Shown here one piece after another: positions 30,536-39,049 of a stretch of DNA of 64,000 nucleotides. This stretch comes from Pararhodobacter sp. (GTDB lineage Bacteria > Pseudomonadota > Alphaproteobacteria > Rhodobacterales > Rhodobacteraceae). The translations under genes and the position numbers were made by a program. The notes below the pieces were generated by a model, which saw nothing but the letters and a program-made list of their open reading frames with translations, was not told where the DNA came from and made no database searches. Each line of letters opens with the position of its first letter. Positions within the stretch are counted from its first letter, which is position 1. The stretch spans positions 1,891,001 to 1,955,000 of the forward strand of contig NZ_JAUCBZ010000015.1 of assembly GCF_034676545.1 (NCBI RefSeq), read 5' to 3'.

Positions 30536-31747
30536 ATGTTCCGAAAACTCGTCGCCCTGAAACGACTGGCGAAACAGCTTTGGGTCCGCGTGGCCCTGTT
30601 TGCCGTTCTGGCCATCGTCTCGGTGCTGTTTTCGCATCTTGCCGCCGGATTGGTGCCCGACGAGGTCGCCGCGCGCATTGGCCCCGACGCGGTGACGCCG
30701 ATCCTGTCGATCCTCGCCTCGTCGATGCTGGCGGTGTCCACGTTTTCGCTGGCCACGATGGTCTCGGCGCATTTTTCCGCTGCCGGCAGCACCACGCCGC
30801 GCGTGATGCGGCTGTTGACGGCTGATTCGACCACGCAGACCGTTCTGGCGATCTTTATCGGCGCTTTCGTCTTTGCGCTGACCGCACTGATCCTGTTTTA
30901 CGCGGGCTATGACAGCGGTGCGGCCTTGGTCTTGGGTGTCACCTTGTGGGTGACCGGGGCGGTGGTGCTGGCGCTGATCCGCTGGATCGCCCATTTGACC
31001 GCGCTGGGCACCATGGGCGACGTGCTGCAACGCACGGAAACGACAGCGAAAAATTCTTTGACCAATCACCGTCGGCGGCCCGCGCTGGGGGCGCAGAGTC
31101 TCGGCGCCGATATCATCATGCCCGATGATGCAAAGACGCTGCGATCGCCGAAATCCGGGGTGTTGCAAATGATCGACGTGGCCGGGCTGGCGCGCTGTTC
31201 AACGACGCCGGTCTTTGTGTTGCGACGGCCCGGGCAGGTCGTGCTGCACGGCGCGCCGCTGGCGCAATTCTCCGGCGACGTCAGCGCCGAGGCGCTGCTG
31301 TCGTGCTTTGTGATCGGCGAGTCCCGCACCTTCGAGCAAGACCCGGCGTTTGCCATGACCGTCTTGTCAGAGGTGGCGTTGCGCGCCCTGTCGCCGGCCG
31401 TCAACGACCCCGGCACGGCAATTGACGTGATCTCGCGACTCGAGCGTCTGTTGTGGGATTGGGCGCACGGTGATGGGCCCGACTCCGTGTCCTATCCCTT
31501 GGTCTATGTTCCCGTCCTGTGCGCCGAGGATCTGGTCAATGCGAGTTTTGACGCCATCGCCCGCGATGGTGCCGCGCTTTACGAGGTGTGCGCGCATTTG
31601 CTCGACGCCCTGAACGCGCTGGCGCAATCCGAGGAAGCGGATCTGGCCGTGGCGGCGCAGGCTTTGGCGCATCGCGCGCGGGCGCATGCGCAACAGGCCA
31701 TGCGCCTCGAAGACGATGTGCTGCGTTTGCCGCCAGCGCGCGAGTGA
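30536..31747 (+). CDS. DUF2254 membrane protein
   Basis: This 403-residue inner-membrane protein has four hydrophobic segments in the first 150 residues (VALFAVLAIVSVLFSHLAAG; the SILASSMLAVSTFSLATMV helix; the QTVLAIFIGAFVFALTALIL helix; the WVTGAVVLALIRWIAHL helix) and a cytoplasmic C-terminal part. The motif STFSLATMVSAHFSAAGSTTPR and the later ALRALSPAVNDPGTAID identify DUF2254. The function is not established. It is directly downstream of the HMA gene, five bases apart, which hints at but does not prove a link to metal handling. Confidence 0.85.
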   Translation: MFRKLVALKRLAKQLWVRVALFAVLAIVSVLFSHLAAGLVPDEVAARIGPDAVTPILSILASSMLAVSTFSLATMVSAHFSAAGSTTPRVMRLLTADSTTQTVLAIFIGAFVFALTALILFYAGYDSGAALVLGVTLWVTGAVVLALIRWIAHLTALGTMGDVLQRTETTAKNSLTNHRRRPALGAQSLGADIIMPDDAKTLRSPKSGVLQMIDVAGLARCSTTPVFVLRRPGQVVLHGAPLAQFSGDVSAEALLSCFVIGESRTFEQDPAFAMTVLSEVALRALSPAVNDPGTAIDVISRLERLLWDWAHGDGPDSVSYPLVYVPVLCAEDLVNASFDAIARDGAALYEVCAHLLDALNALAQSEEADLAVAAQALAHRARAHAQQAMRLEDDVLRLPPARE

Positions 31748-31762
31748 TGCGCGGCGGAATTG

Positions 31763-32572
31763 TCAGCGCCGCTCGTGCTGCGGCGGGGTGTTCGCGTTGA
31801 GCGTGCCCATCAATGGCGGCATCAATTCACGCAACAGCTTGCGCCGCATGGCCTGTGCGAAATCCTCAAAACCATCGGCGATCATCACAAACGCCCCCGG
31901 CCCCTGGATCACCCGGTCCCGATACCAGGTGCTCAGCCGGTCATAGATCCGTTCGTGATCCAGCGGCAGGTCGCCGCCAATCGCCAGGGCATTCACCGTC
32001 ACCCCCGGCAGGCGCGTCGTGTCTGGCCCATCATTCGACGGGCCGTCCCCCGCCAGATCCAGCGTTTGCGCGTCACAGGCAAGGGCCGGGGGCTGGGCCA
32101 GCAAGCGACCACCCGCCGCCACCGCCGCGCCAACCCCCGTGCGGCCACCCCAGGTGCCCAGCGGGTCGCCATTCGGCCGGGCAAACCCGGCGACCCGGTC
32201 GGCGAACACCGCCAGGTCCTGCGGCGTCTGCATTCTGTGCCAATACGCGGCAATGGCTTGCTCGCGCGCACCGGCCCAGACATAGGCCACCAGCGTTACA
32301 GGCGCACCGACAAAGATCGCCGCTTGCACTTGCGGGTCTCGCAAGGCATCCGCCGTGCCCTGCATCATCAACCGGTACTCGCGCTGATCGACCGAGGCCG
32401 AAACATCAAACCCCAGTGCCAGCGCCAGCCGACACTGCGCCTTCGCTGGCCCCGCGAGCAGCGCCAACCCCAGCGCAAGCGTCGAGAGACTCCGGATCGC
32501 CTGCGTCCACCATGCCGCCGGGCCCTCGAGCGGTCGCCTCACCAATGCCCCGTATTGCCCATCGACGCCCAA
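31763..32572 (-). CDS. DUF1194 exported VWA-like protein
   Basis: This protein of up to 269 residues has a signal-like hydrophobic segment (LSTLALGLALLAGPAKA, residues about 29-45) and a mature domain beginning CRLALALGFDVSASVDQREYRLM. The DxSxS in that segment is the MIDAS start of von Willebrand A folds, as in DUF1194 proteins. The role is unknown. The only ATG in frame (32572) gives a long N-region and overlaps the end of gloA by 34 bases; the true start may be a nearby non-ATG codon. It is on the same strand as gloA, probably in one transcript. Confidence 0.75.
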   Translation of the reverse strand: MGVDGQYGALVRRPLEGPAAWWTQAIRSLSTLALGLALLAGPAKAQCRLALALGFDVSASVDQREYRLMMQGTADALRDPQVQAAIFVGAPVTLVAYVWAGAREQAIAAYWHRMQTPQDLAVFADRVAGFARPNGDPLGTWGGRTGVGAAVAAGGRLLAQPPALACDAQTLDLAGDGPSNDGPDTTRLPGVTVNALAIGGDLPLDHERIYDRLSTWYRDRVIQGPGAFVMIADGFEDFAQAMRRKLLRELMPPLMGTLNANTPPQHERR

Positions 32573-32961
32573 GGCTCCGCCTTCGGCAACGCCTCACCCG
32601 CCTGCAACAACTCCACCGAGATATTGTCCGGGCTGCGCACAAACGCCATCCGCCCGTCGCGCGGCGGCCGGTTGATCACCACGCCATTGTCCATCAAATG
32701 CTGACAGACCGCGTAAATATCCTCCACCTCATAGGCCAGATGCCCGAAATGCCGCCCGTCGGCTGGCAACCCGTCATCGCCATCCCAGTTATACGTCAGC
32801 TCCACCGGGCATTCCGGCTGCCCCGGGGGAGCCATGAAGATCAGACTGAAGCGCCCGGCCTCGCTGTCATGGCGCCGGGTCTCTTGCAGCCCCAGCAACC
32901 GATAAAACGCCATAGACGTTTCCAGATCCTTAACGCGAACCATCGTATGCAGGTATTTCAC
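32539..32961 (-). CDS. gloA: Lactoylglutathione lyase (glyoxalase I)
   Basis: GloA converts the hemithioacetal of methylglyoxal and glutathione to S-lactoylglutathione. The 140-residue product has the vicinal-oxygen-chelate fold with metal ligands in YLHTMVRVKDLETSM (His5), VELTYN (Glu), GRHFGHLAYEV (His) and ISVELLQ (Glu). The start is GTG at 32961: it gives VKYLHTMVRV, the usual N-terminus, and AAGGAAAGAGA lies just upstream. ATG six codons on would cut off the first metal ligand. Divergent from thyX. Confidence 0.92.
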   Translation of the reverse strand: MKYLHTMVRVKDLETSMAFYRLLGLQETRRHDSEAGRFSLIFMAPPGQPECPVELTYNWDGDDGLPADGRHFGHLAYEVEDIYAVCQHLMDNGVVINRPPRDGRMAFVRSPDNISVELLQAGEALPKAEPWASMGNTGHW

Positions 32962-33048
32962 GGGGTCTCTTTCCTTGTTCAAATGCGGCTGGCTGTTGTA
33001 AGTCGATGGTAACGCAATTTTCGCACTCTTCAACCGAAGGCCTCCGCC

Positions 33049-33954
33049 ATGCCCTTGACGCCCGAACAACAAGCCGAAATCGCCGAACAGCGTGCCACGC
33101 CCCGCATGACCCTGCGCGCCGTCGCCGAGGGGATGGAGAAGCACCTCTACACCGCGCAGCCCGTGCTGGACCACGGCTTCGTGCGCGCCATCGACTATAT
33201 GGGCGACGACAGCGCCATCGTGCAGGCCGCCCGCGTCAGCTACGGGGCAGGGACCAAACATGTGCAAAACGACGAAGGCCTGATCCGTTACCTCATGCGC
33301 CACTGGCACTCGACACCCTTCGAGATGTGCGAAGTCAAACTCCACGTCAAACTGCCCGTGTTCGTCGCCCGCCAGTGGATCCGCCACCGCACCGCCAACG
33401 TCAACGAATACTCCGCCCGCTATTCGATCCTCGACCGCGAGTTCTACATTCCCGAACCCGCCCAACTCGCCGCGCAATCCGTGGTCAACAACCAGGGCCG
33501 CGGCGAGGTCCTGCAAGGCGAGGAAGCCGCCCGCGTGCTGGCCCTGCTGAAATCCGACGCCGCGCAAATGTACGACAATTACGAATCCATGCTCTCACAG
33601 GACGGCCAACAAGGCCTCGCCCGCGAATTGGCCCGCATGAACCTGCCGATGAACATCTATACCCAGTGGTACTGGAAAACCGACCTGCACAACCTGTTCC
33701 ACTTCCTGCGCCTGCGCGCCGACGCCCACGCCCAATTTGAGATCCGCGTCTACGCCGAGGCGATTGCCAAGATGACCGCCGACTGGGTGCCCCTCGCCTA
33801 TGCGGCCTTCGAGGATTACCGGATGGGCGGCACAACCCTCTCGTCAAAGGCGATTGACGTGCTGAAGCGGATGCTTAAAGGTGAGCAAGTAACCCGCGAG
33901 ACCTCCGGCATGAGTATTGGAGAGTGGCGGGAGTTTCAGGGGGTTTGGGGGTGA
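33049..33954 (+). CDS. thyX: FAD-dependent thymidylate synthase
   Basis: ThyX makes dTMP from dUMP with methylene-THF, using FAD and NADPH instead of oxidising THF as ThyA does. The 301-residue product carries the ThyX motif RHRX7S at residues 112-122 (RHRTANVNEYS) and the NxxxxFxxLR-type helix (NLFHFLRLRADAHAQFEIR). It has an N-terminal extension common in alphaproteobacteria. Its TGA stop overlaps a GTG start of the next, foreign-looking gene by four bases. No thyA is visible. Confidence 0.96.
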   Translation: MPLTPEQQAEIAEQRATPRMTLRAVAEGMEKHLYTAQPVLDHGFVRAIDYMGDDSAIVQAARVSYGAGTKHVQNDEGLIRYLMRHWHSTPFEMCEVKLHVKLPVFVARQWIRHRTANVNEYSARYSILDREFYIPEPAQLAAQSVVNNQGRGEVLQGEEAARVLALLKSDAAQMYDNYESMLSQDGQQGLARELARMNLPMNIYTQWYWKTDLHNLFHFLRLRADAHAQFEIRVYAEAIAKMTADWVPLAYAAFEDYRMGGTTLSSKAIDVLKRMLKGEQVTRETSGMSIGEWREFQGVWG

Positions 33955-35391
33955 GTATTTTCGCAACAGAGTTTCCAGTCTCTAGTGCCATTACCAGTTC
34001 GAATTTTGTCGCAGCCGCGATAGCATGGATTTCGCGGCATTCGTAAAAGTGAAGTTCTAGAGAACTTTGAAGGAAAAGAGCAGTACGATGATGACTTTTA
34101 CTTAGAAGCATTATCTGGCGAAACGTTGCAGTTTAAGTCATACGCAGATGATACTATATCAGCGATTGGCGTTAGGCACGAGATGCCTGATGTGAGCGGC
34201 CGCGTATGGAGAACTGAATGTGTTATCTCCCATCGCCCATTGGGTTCTTTCCTGCGTGTTCGCGGCCAGTGCGTTCTTAATGATGTATCAGCCGAAGTAA
34301 TGATGCCAAAGAAACCATTTTTTATCACTCAAGCGATTGATGACGGATGGGGAGGGGGCGATGGAGAATTTGATGTCAGTGACTCCCCATATTACCTAGA
34401 AGAATCCTCAATAGATCTCGCTGGACGCATCGTTGCTGGAGAGCAGAAATGCCTAATTCCCTGCGTCTACATTTCGCGTGGGAATGATGATTCCTTACCG
34501 CTTGATGCTGACGTATTGGCAAGAAAACTTGCTGGCTTGGCGCACGTGATCGTAGAGCCGAGCAGAAAATTTTCTTTCCAATTGATGGAACATTCTTTCC
34601 GCCGCAATCCATACGGCGGTGCCATCGGAATTTTTCTTCATGGACGCGGAGAAATGGTTCGGCTTTACGCGAATGGCACTCAGGGTGCGCAGACCGTAAG
34701 GATTAGCGAAGTAATTAGTGGGGTAGTTGAACTTAGCTCAAAGCGATCAGCAAAAAATGGATTGGAGTGGCAGACACTTCAAGAACTTCAGGGCCGATCG
34801 TTGCGGCAGCGAGTATCTGAGAATGTGTCAGAAGATTTGTCTTCGTACATCGATGAGTTTGATAAAGAGGTTGTGGCGAAAGACGAGCGAATCAGAAACC
34901 TTGAAGAGCTTGTCGAGTTAGCGAACTCAACCACCGAAGTTGTGCTTAGATCTTCTTCTGACCTACTTCCAGTCGAACTATCAGACGCTTTGGGCCCACA
35001 ACTCTATGATGGTGAATTTTCTGACCGCTTGAGATTGTTTTTGCAAAGGTGTTCGCAAGAAAAAGCTGACGGAGTGGATGAAAGGACTCAAATTTTGATA
35101 TGCAAGATTTTGGAAAAATCTTCATATACCGGACGCGCTGTTTCTCTGGTCAGTCAGATAAAGTCTGCAGGGAAAGATGGAAATCAAATGTCGAATAGTT
35201 TGGGTAGCATTTTGTCTGGTTTCGGATACTCTAAGACAACAGACGGTAAGCACATTAAATTTGAGCCACCGGGGAATTTATTTGGTCTGCCAACAGAGAT
35301 ACTGCCCTCCACGCCCAGTGACTCGCAAAGGGGCGGCAAAAACAAATCCCAAGATATAATTAGGAATATGGGTTTGAATTACTTTAAGTAA
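33951..35391 (+). pseudogene. AT-rich accessory gene, frameshifted, HicA-like C-terminus
   Basis: The reading starts at GTG 33951, which overlaps the thyX stop as GTGA, and gives SIFATEFPVSSAITSSNFVA...AAIAW, then breaks. After one extra T in TTT (34030-34032) the +1 frame continues RGIRKSEVLENFEGKEQYDD into the long frame that runs to 35391, for about 479 residues in all. The later frame on its own would have to start at a TTG (34126), missing conserved-looking sequence. Visible parts are a central LARKLAGLAHVIVEPSRKF block, a likely coiled coil (EFDKEVVAKDERIRNLEELVE), and a C-terminal block GFGYSKTTDGKHIKFE...TPSD...GKNKSQDIIRNMG resembling HicA-like RNA-binding folds. Base composition and codons are clearly more AT-rich than neighbours. 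I do not recognise the whole; an accessory or defence role is a guess. Confidence 0.65.
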
Positions 35392-36718
35392 AAGATTTCA
35401 CGGGATTCATGATTGCGTTTTGAGCAGGCGAGGAGGATGAGTGATGGTTGCGCGCACTTTACGGGAGGGGGGGCGGTGCTAACTTGATAACGGTCCATCG
35501 CGTGGCGGATCGCTCAATCCGTCTCTCTCAGGGTTGCCCTATAAAGACTGCCTATAATTGTCCCAACCCAGCGTGTCGCGGAGGGGAGGCTACCAAAACC
35601 TTCGCCGCCTGACACACCCAAGCCGCGCAATCACGGCGTGCCAGTGCCCGCCGCATCCGCATTAGCCCCTGTGTCGTGGTCGGAAAAGCCGGTCGGCGTG
35701 CCTTCGTCTTCCGGGTCCGTGGCCGCCCCGTCGTCTCGATCCAGCGCGCCTGCCCAGCGGCCCCTGCATCCCGGGCCACCGTCATCGGCGTCCGCGTGGC
35801 ACGGTTGGCGGCGGCCAGCGCCTGCCGTGTTGCCCGCCGCGCCGCCCCTCGGACGGCTGTCGACCGAACACCGCGCCGCCACCAAGGATGCGCGCGTCTT
35901 GGTGTCACGGTCGAACAAAGCCCCTTTTGCGCGGCGTCTCACCGGTCATCGCTTCAGTCGGGCGCTTGCCGAAAACGGCGGGTGGCGTCGGAATTTGCGG
36001 GTGTTGTGGCCCCTGACTTGTTTCATGTCAGCCCGCAAGCCCCAGGCCGGCGATCGAGCGCGTGGATGGGGCGCAGGCGCTAGGCGCGCTGATGGTGCGT
36101 GCAAGCACGCACCCTACGATCCGACGCGCCGCTGGTTTGCGCGATCTTGGCCGCCCACTGCGACACAGCCGTGACGCCGCATTGAGGCGGGGCGACAGCC
36201 GTTCCGCCCTGTGTCGCGATCCCGCGCAAGGCCAAGGCCCGCAACCCCGCCGTCGCCAATCGCCCAAGGCTCTGCAACTGTCGCCCCGGCGGCAAAGGCG
36301 GGCGGGTAACCGACTGGCAAGTGCTCAGGCCCGTCTTGGCGCTCGGGGTTTTTGGCGGCACGGCAAGGCCCTCACCGCCTTGCGCCGAGGGCAACCGGCA
36401 CCGCCAAGCCCCTCGACCCTCACCACGCGGGACCGGGGCAGGGCGGGGCGTGACCCCGAGCGCCCTTGGCCCGGCCCCTCAAACCCAAACCCCCGCGACA
36501 ATTCTCCCACCCGCCGCCGTCCCAGACCGCGCTTGTCCCACAGCCAAACCCCCGCGCAAACCTTACCACCTGGTTAATGCTGCAAGCTAACCCCTTGAAT
36601 TTCCACACCCCACCCTTTGTCCCCCCGCGGGACACCCCCTCACCACCCGAAAAACCAATTCCCCCTCTTGCACCCACCCAAAACACCCGCTAAATCCCCC
36701 CCCCACGATCCCCAGCGC
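35392..36718. other. Gene-poor 1.3-kb stretch before tRNA-Ser
   Basis: The left 200 bases share the AT-rich character of the preceding gene and contain a good -10-like TATAAT (35553-35558). The remainder is very GC-rich, with C- and G-tracts. The open frames on both strands (up to about 178 codons) have Arg/Pro/Ala-rich composition with no domain. One arm of the 24-bp repeat lies at 36094-36117. I see no gene I can support. It may be the scar of decayed genes at the island boundary. Confidence 0.5.
36094..36117 (-). repeat. 24-bp GTAGGGTG repeat, single arm, one mismatch
   Basis: Read on the minus strand this is the same 24-base element as at 15413 and 23979, with CACG in place of CACA (GTAGGGTGCGTGCTTGCACG...). 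It is a single arm inside the gene-poor stretch. Confidence 0.85.
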
Positions 36719-36808
36719 GGAGAGGTGCCGGAGTGGTCGAACGGGGCGGTCTCGAAAACCGTTGAGGGTGAAAGCCTTCCCAGGGTTCGAATCCCTGTCT
36801 CTCCGCCA
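36719..36808 (+). tRNA. tRNA-Ser (CGA)
   Basis: The 90-base sequence begins GGAGAGGTGCCGGAGTGG and ends GTCTCTCCGCCA. The acceptor stem GGAGAGG pairs with TCTCTCC, the anticodon loop CTCGAAA has anticodon CGA, a long variable arm (class II) follows, and the T-loop GTTCGAATC and encoded CCA are present. An integrase remnant begins 146 bases downstream in the same orientation, so this tRNA is a likely integration site. Confidence 0.96.
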
Positions 36809-36954
36809 TATTACCTTTTTCGCTGATTTGAGTGGGTCGCCTTGGGTGGCCTTTTTGCTCTATTTTGTTGGGAATTTCTGCGCTTTTGCTTTGTTCTGGA
36901 TTTCTTTCGATTGCGTCGACATGCTTTCCTTGGGTGGTATGGAAAGTGGTATGA

Positions 36955-37452
36955 ATGATTGCCATAGTTGGCAAGCTGACCAAGAAGCTGGTGGACAATC
37001 TGGGCGCTGGGCGGCACGGCGACGGCGGCGGTCTGTATCTTGTCGTTGACCCATCGGGCGCGCGCCGCCGGAGCGTTCGAGTGGTCGTCAAAGGACAGAA
37101 GAACGCCAAGGGCGCACCGCTACGCACCGACTTTGGTTTGGGCGGTGCGGACGTGGTGACGCTCAACCAAGCGCGGGACCGGGCGCTGGAATATCGGCGG
37201 ATGGCCAAGCAGGGGTTCAACCCTCGTTTCAACGCCAGCCGCGAGATCCCCAGCTTTGAGGAGGTCGCCCGTCAGGTCCACATCGACCGGATGCCAACGT
37301 GGAAAAACGCCAAGCATGGCGCGCAATGGATCAACACTTTGCGCGACTACGCGTTCCCGAAGATCGGGCGGATGCCCATCGGAAATATCCCGCCAGCCGA
37401 GGCTGAACAGAACTTCTATGCACAGCGCGGCATGCTCGATATGGTCGCGTGA
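36955..37452 (+). pseudogene. P4-type integrase, truncated and joined to a transposase tail
   Basis: Residues 1-142 match the N-terminus of tyrosine recombinases of the P4/phage-like integrase class: an arm-binding domain (KLTKKLVDNLGAG, GDGGGLYLVVDPSGARR, then FGLGGADVVTLNQARDRALEYRRMAKQG) and the start of the core-binding domain (PSFEEVARQV...WKNAKHGAQWINTLRDYAFPKIGRMPI). After 37380 the reading continues without a break into GNIPPAEAEQNFYAQRGMLD, the C-terminal end of an IS3-family transposase. The catalytic domain (R...HxxR...Y) is therefore lost and the protein cannot recombine. It would have mobilised the island from the adjacent tRNA-Ser. Confidence 0.85.
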
Positions 37453-37490
37453 AATGAAGCTAAAGGTCTCCGGTGAAACCGGGGCGATTC
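37381..37490 (+). mobile_element. Right end of an IS3-family element
   Basis: The sequence codes for the last 24 residues of an IS3-type OrfB (GNIPPAEAEQNFYAQRGMLD...) in frame with the integrase fragment. It is followed by a short non-coding end with CCGGTGAAACCGGGGCGATT (about 37469-37488), which resembles IS3 terminal inverted repeats. The left part of the IS is missing, so a deletion or recombination must have removed the rest of the IS along with the integrase C-terminus. Confidence 0.65.
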
Positions 37491-37491
37491 A

Positions 37492-37680
37492 GTGAGAGGG
37501 GCCAAGCATCGCCACATCTGGCCCGTCAGCTGGATGTGCGATGTGCTGGAGGTCTCGCATTCCGGTTTCCACGCCTGGCTCAACCGCCCGACCAGCACCC
37601 GCGAGATCCAGGACGCCAAGCTCGTCACGGCGATCGAGACGAGCTTCAAGGCCAGCGACCGGACCTACGGTGGCAGAGGC
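37492..37680 (+). pseudogene. IS3-family OrfB N-terminal fragment
   Basis: From a GTG at 37492 the frame reads HRHIWPVSWMCDVLEVSHSG, then FHAWLNRPTSTREIQDAKLV and a GRTYG-like ending (DRTYGGR). This is the N-terminal HTH-type region of IS3-family OrfB transposases. After about 37680 the match stops; the DDE catalytic domain is absent. It is a second IS remnant directly next to the first, so the region has been hit more than once or rearranged. Confidence 0.7.
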
Positions 37681-37851
37681 TTTTCTGACACGGTCAACTT
37701 GAGACAGCCTAGGCGGAAGTCAGGGGCACAGGATACGATTCCGGTGCTTGGTTCGATGGCAGCAACGGGGAACTGACCGCTAAGTCCCGCGGTGTCTTTC
37801 CAACATCCCTTGAAAATATAGAGCGATTACAACCAAGTAAGGAGGAAAAAA

Positions 37852-37884
37852 ATGATTCGACAGAATAAGGCGTATACTACATAA
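37852..37884 (+). other. Ten-codon ORF with a strong Shine-Dalgarno
   Basis: AAGGAGG (37838-37844) lies seven bases before an ATG that opens MIRQNKAYTT and then stops. It is about 90 bases upstream of dctP. It may be the remaining 5' end of a gene lost when the IS elements rearranged, or a leader peptide. The string CGTATACTAC inside it is faintly like the GTAGT...CTAC palindromes near hyuA. Confidence 0.3.
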
Positions 37885-37973
37885 TATTCTCACCCGCCGC
37901 TGAGCGCCATCAGTCTTGACGGGGCCAAGCTCTGAGACAGAGCGCCAGGTGAACAAACAGGGAGAACGCAGAA

Positions 37974-38947
37974 ATGAACTCGCTCAAGAAGATCATTACC
38001 GCGGCCACATTGAGTGTGGTTGCCTCGACGACGGCCGGTTGCGCGAAGAATTTCGGATGCTGACGGGGTGGGGATCAAACCATTCCGGCGTCGTGCACAT
38101 GGCCTATGCCTACAACGAAATGGTCCACCAGATGTCGAATGGCGAGATCACCATCACGCCCAGCGGACCTGAAGTCGTGCCTGCGGGCCAGCAGTTGCAG
38201 CCCGTTGCCGACGGGGTCTTTGACCTTTTGTATACACATGGCCTGTATCACACGGGTGAGACCGGCATCGGCGCGGCGCTGGATGCGGTGAACGGCGATG
38301 TCGAACGCCGCCGCGAAACCGGGATCTGGGATTGGGTTGACCAGCATTATCAAGAGACCCAGGGCGTCAAGTTGCTGTCCATTCCGACGGCGACCACGGG
38401 TTTCCGGTTTTTCCTTACCGAGCCGATGGATCCCACCAACCGCCTTTCTGGCATGACGATCCGTGCGCTGCCGTCGTATAACACGATCGTGAGATCGCTG
38501 GGTGCCACGCCCGTCGTGATCCCCTTTGGCGAACTCTACTCGGCGGCCGAGCGCGGTGTCATCGACGGCCTGGTTTGGACTGCGGTCGGTGCGGTCGGCT
38601 TCAATTATCACGAAGTCGCCCCCTACCTGGCCGAACCGACCTTTGGCACCGTTTCCTATCTGATCATGATGAACCTCGATCGCTGGAACGGTCTGGATGA
38701 GGCGACCCAGAACCTTCTCCTCGAGGCTGGTCATCAACTCGAGCTGAACTCGGTCGGGGCATTCAACCAACTGCTCGCAGAAGAAAACGCGGCGATGATC
38801 GCCGCCGGTGCGCAAATGACCTCGATTGGCTACACGGCCGAAGAAGCGAATGCGCTGTTTGCACAGGGTGCGATGGAAGTGGCGGTTCAGGGCTCGGGCG
38901 CCGTTGGCGAGGCCTTCCGCGACTTTGTCCGCGCACAAGGCATGTAA
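37974..38947 (+). pseudogene. dctP: TRAP transporter solute-binding protein DctP, frameshifted
   Basis: This is the periplasmic substrate-binding protein of a TRAP transporter, about 325 residues. ATG 37974 opens a clear signal peptide (NSLKKIITAATLSVVASTT, then AGCA) that runs out of frame at 38070. The mature protein is in the -1 frame, starting at EEFRMLTGWGSNHSGVVHMA and complete to 38947. One missing base near 38040-38045 explains this; adding it gives ...TTAGCAEEFRML. The mature part has typical DctP features (PSGPEVVPAGQQLQPVADGV and GATPVVIPFGELYSAAERGVID). As assembled, the protein would not be exported. It may be sequencing error or real loss. It heads the dctPQM operon. Confidence 0.8.
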
Positions 38948-38961
38948 GGTCAGAATGAATG

Positions 38962-38990
38962 ATGCCTGGCAGCCACGCGCTGCCAGGCAT
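38962..38990 (+). other. Intercistronic hairpin dctP-dctQ
   Basis: The 11-base perfect stem ATGCCTGGCAG (38962-38972) pairs with CTGCCAGGCAT (38980-38990). No T-run follows. Hairpins in this place, after a binding-protein gene, commonly protect the upstream message or reduce read-through so that the binding protein is made in excess. Confidence 0.7.
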
Positions 38991-39049
38991 CACGTCACCA
39001 TTCGGTGAGGCTCATGCCCTCACTCAACGCAGCGAAAAGTGAGAGTCCG

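Noticed and set aside
32962..33567. N-terminal extension of gloA to more than 300 residues
   Set aside because: The extension is the antisense of thyX. The GTG at 32961 with a good ribosome-binding site gives the normal glyoxalase I N-terminus.
35638..36577. ORFs of 130-178 codons in the gene-poor stretch before tRNA-Ser
   Set aside because: Extreme Arg/Pro/Ala content, overlapping on all frames, one of them crossing an interspersed repeat. No supportable gene.
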